Source: Gnetum montanum (Eukaryota; Streptophyta; Gnetopsida; Gnetales; Gnetaceae). Taken from it: a stretch of 33,486 nt of DNA. The stretch lies in contig MNCI01017890.1 in the NCBI GenBank assembly GCA_015680685.1, positions 706,794-740,279 of the forward strand. Reading direction: 5' to 3'. This document shows, piece after piece, positions 32,952 to 33,486 of the stretch. A program made the translations under genes and the position numbers. The notes under the pieces were generated by a model. It saw only the letters and a program-made list of their open reading frames with translations. It did no database searches and was not told the origin of the DNA. The first letter of the stretch is position 1. The number at the start of each line of letters is the position of its first letter.

Positions 32952-33486
32952 CTCCGGCTGACAAGTATACAAAGGGGGGAGAGGAATTTTTTGGGAGAGA
33001 GTTGGCCACTTAACAAAAAACAAACCAGAGCACCAGAGCATTTGATCGCTTTTGTTGGCAGCAGATCAAGAGGAAAAGAGCATTTTCTGAGCAAGGGAAC
33101 ACTTATCGCCTTGAACAGAGAAACAAGAGCAACCTCTTGGTAATCGCTGCAAACATTATCCTTTAGCAGAAACAGAACGCAGCACACCTGAGTCCTAAGA
33201 ACAGATCTACCTGAAGCAAAGAAGCAGAGCAGAAATTGCAGAGTCGTCTCGCCCAGTTAGCAGGTTCTGTCATTCAAAAGATCGACGGACTTCAGAGCTT
33301 GACCATTCCTGCACCTAAGCTTTGGGCCTATAAGGTAGATCAGATTTCTGTCCAGACATTTTTCTTGTTGTTTTGTGCTCATTTTGTATCCAGTTGTTGG
33401 GGGTTTTCTCCCATTGTAACGTAATATACACGGAAGCATACATCCGGTCCAGCATTGAAACATAGATCTTTGATCTTTGCAAAATC

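Larger units (their letters stand above)
32090..33486 (+). mobile_element. CpG-rich LTR (start and body), probably young
   Basis: Starts TGTGAAACACCGTG, similar to chromovirus LTR starts of the TGTAACACCCC kind. It contains a hairpin array (32158-32702), a 19 bp tandem repeat (32805 and 32824), a TATA box (32944-32951) and a long untranslated leader to the window end. No second LTR or primer site is in view, so solo LTR, 5' LTR and 3' LTR remain open. A host promoter with first exon is a less likely alternative. Confidence 0.55.

Noticed and set aside
32792-33013. Host first exon with a 73-codon frame
   Set aside because: It starts upstream of the TATA box and shows no known motif; an LTR leader fits better.

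Overview
The window looks like nuclear DNA of a seed plant with a very large, repeat-filled genome; a gymnosperm is the best guess. The reasons are nested Ty3/Gypsy and Ty1/Copia LTR retrotransposons, OTA/Tat-type and chromovirus-type protein motifs, long LTRs, and heavy decay by C-to-T (and G-to-A) changes. I found no host gene, rRNA, tRNA or CRISPR array. Almost everything that codes is a retrotransposon relic.

Layout. 1-936 is the decayed end of a Ty3/Gypsy integrase, followed by its presumed 3' LTR (about 1136-1985). 2040-3414 is degenerate repeat. 3415-20416 is a ~17 kb OTA/Tat-like element on the plus strand ('element 1'): a long 5' LTR, a tRNA-iMet-like primer site, a gag-protease pseudogene (6151-9780), an ~8 kb intron-like spacer, an RT stub, integrase, and a truncated 3' LTR. 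20417-23400 is old AT-rich repeat. About 23420-31515 is a second related element on the minus strand ('element 2': 5' LTR 30405-31515, gag-protease 28225-25430, short spacer, RT-proximal module near 23905-23420). It is interrupted by the 3' end of a Copia-type element on the minus strand (LTR 28226-29336). 31882-32010 is a palindromic tandem repeat. 32090 to the window end is a CpG-rich, apparently much younger LTR promoter with a striking array of hairpins.

Main discovery. The spacer between protease and RT of element 1 holds, on the opposite strand, a decayed but coherent spliced gene at 14548-10627. Five exons (14548-14275, 12848-12376, 12306-12029, 11923-11415, 11253-10627) are joined by four GT-AG introns whose phases agree at every junction. 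They give about 720 codons with 16 in-frame stops and, in my reading, no frameshift. I do not recognise the protein. Element 2 has a spacer of only ~1.5 kb at the same site and lacks the gene. Tandem 28-29 bp repeats built on TTAAACTGGCAT lie near both ends of the element 1 spacer and again after integrase, and a 32 bp relative lies at the matching place in element 2. The gene therefore looks like a cargo module, similar in spirit to the antisense extra ORFs known from Tat/Ogre elements but in an unusual position and with introns of its own. A ~190 bp degenerate tandem array (14995-17280) shares the spacer.

All boundaries were worked out by eye. LTR ends, the element 1 intron donor and family names are inferences, marked as such in each entry.
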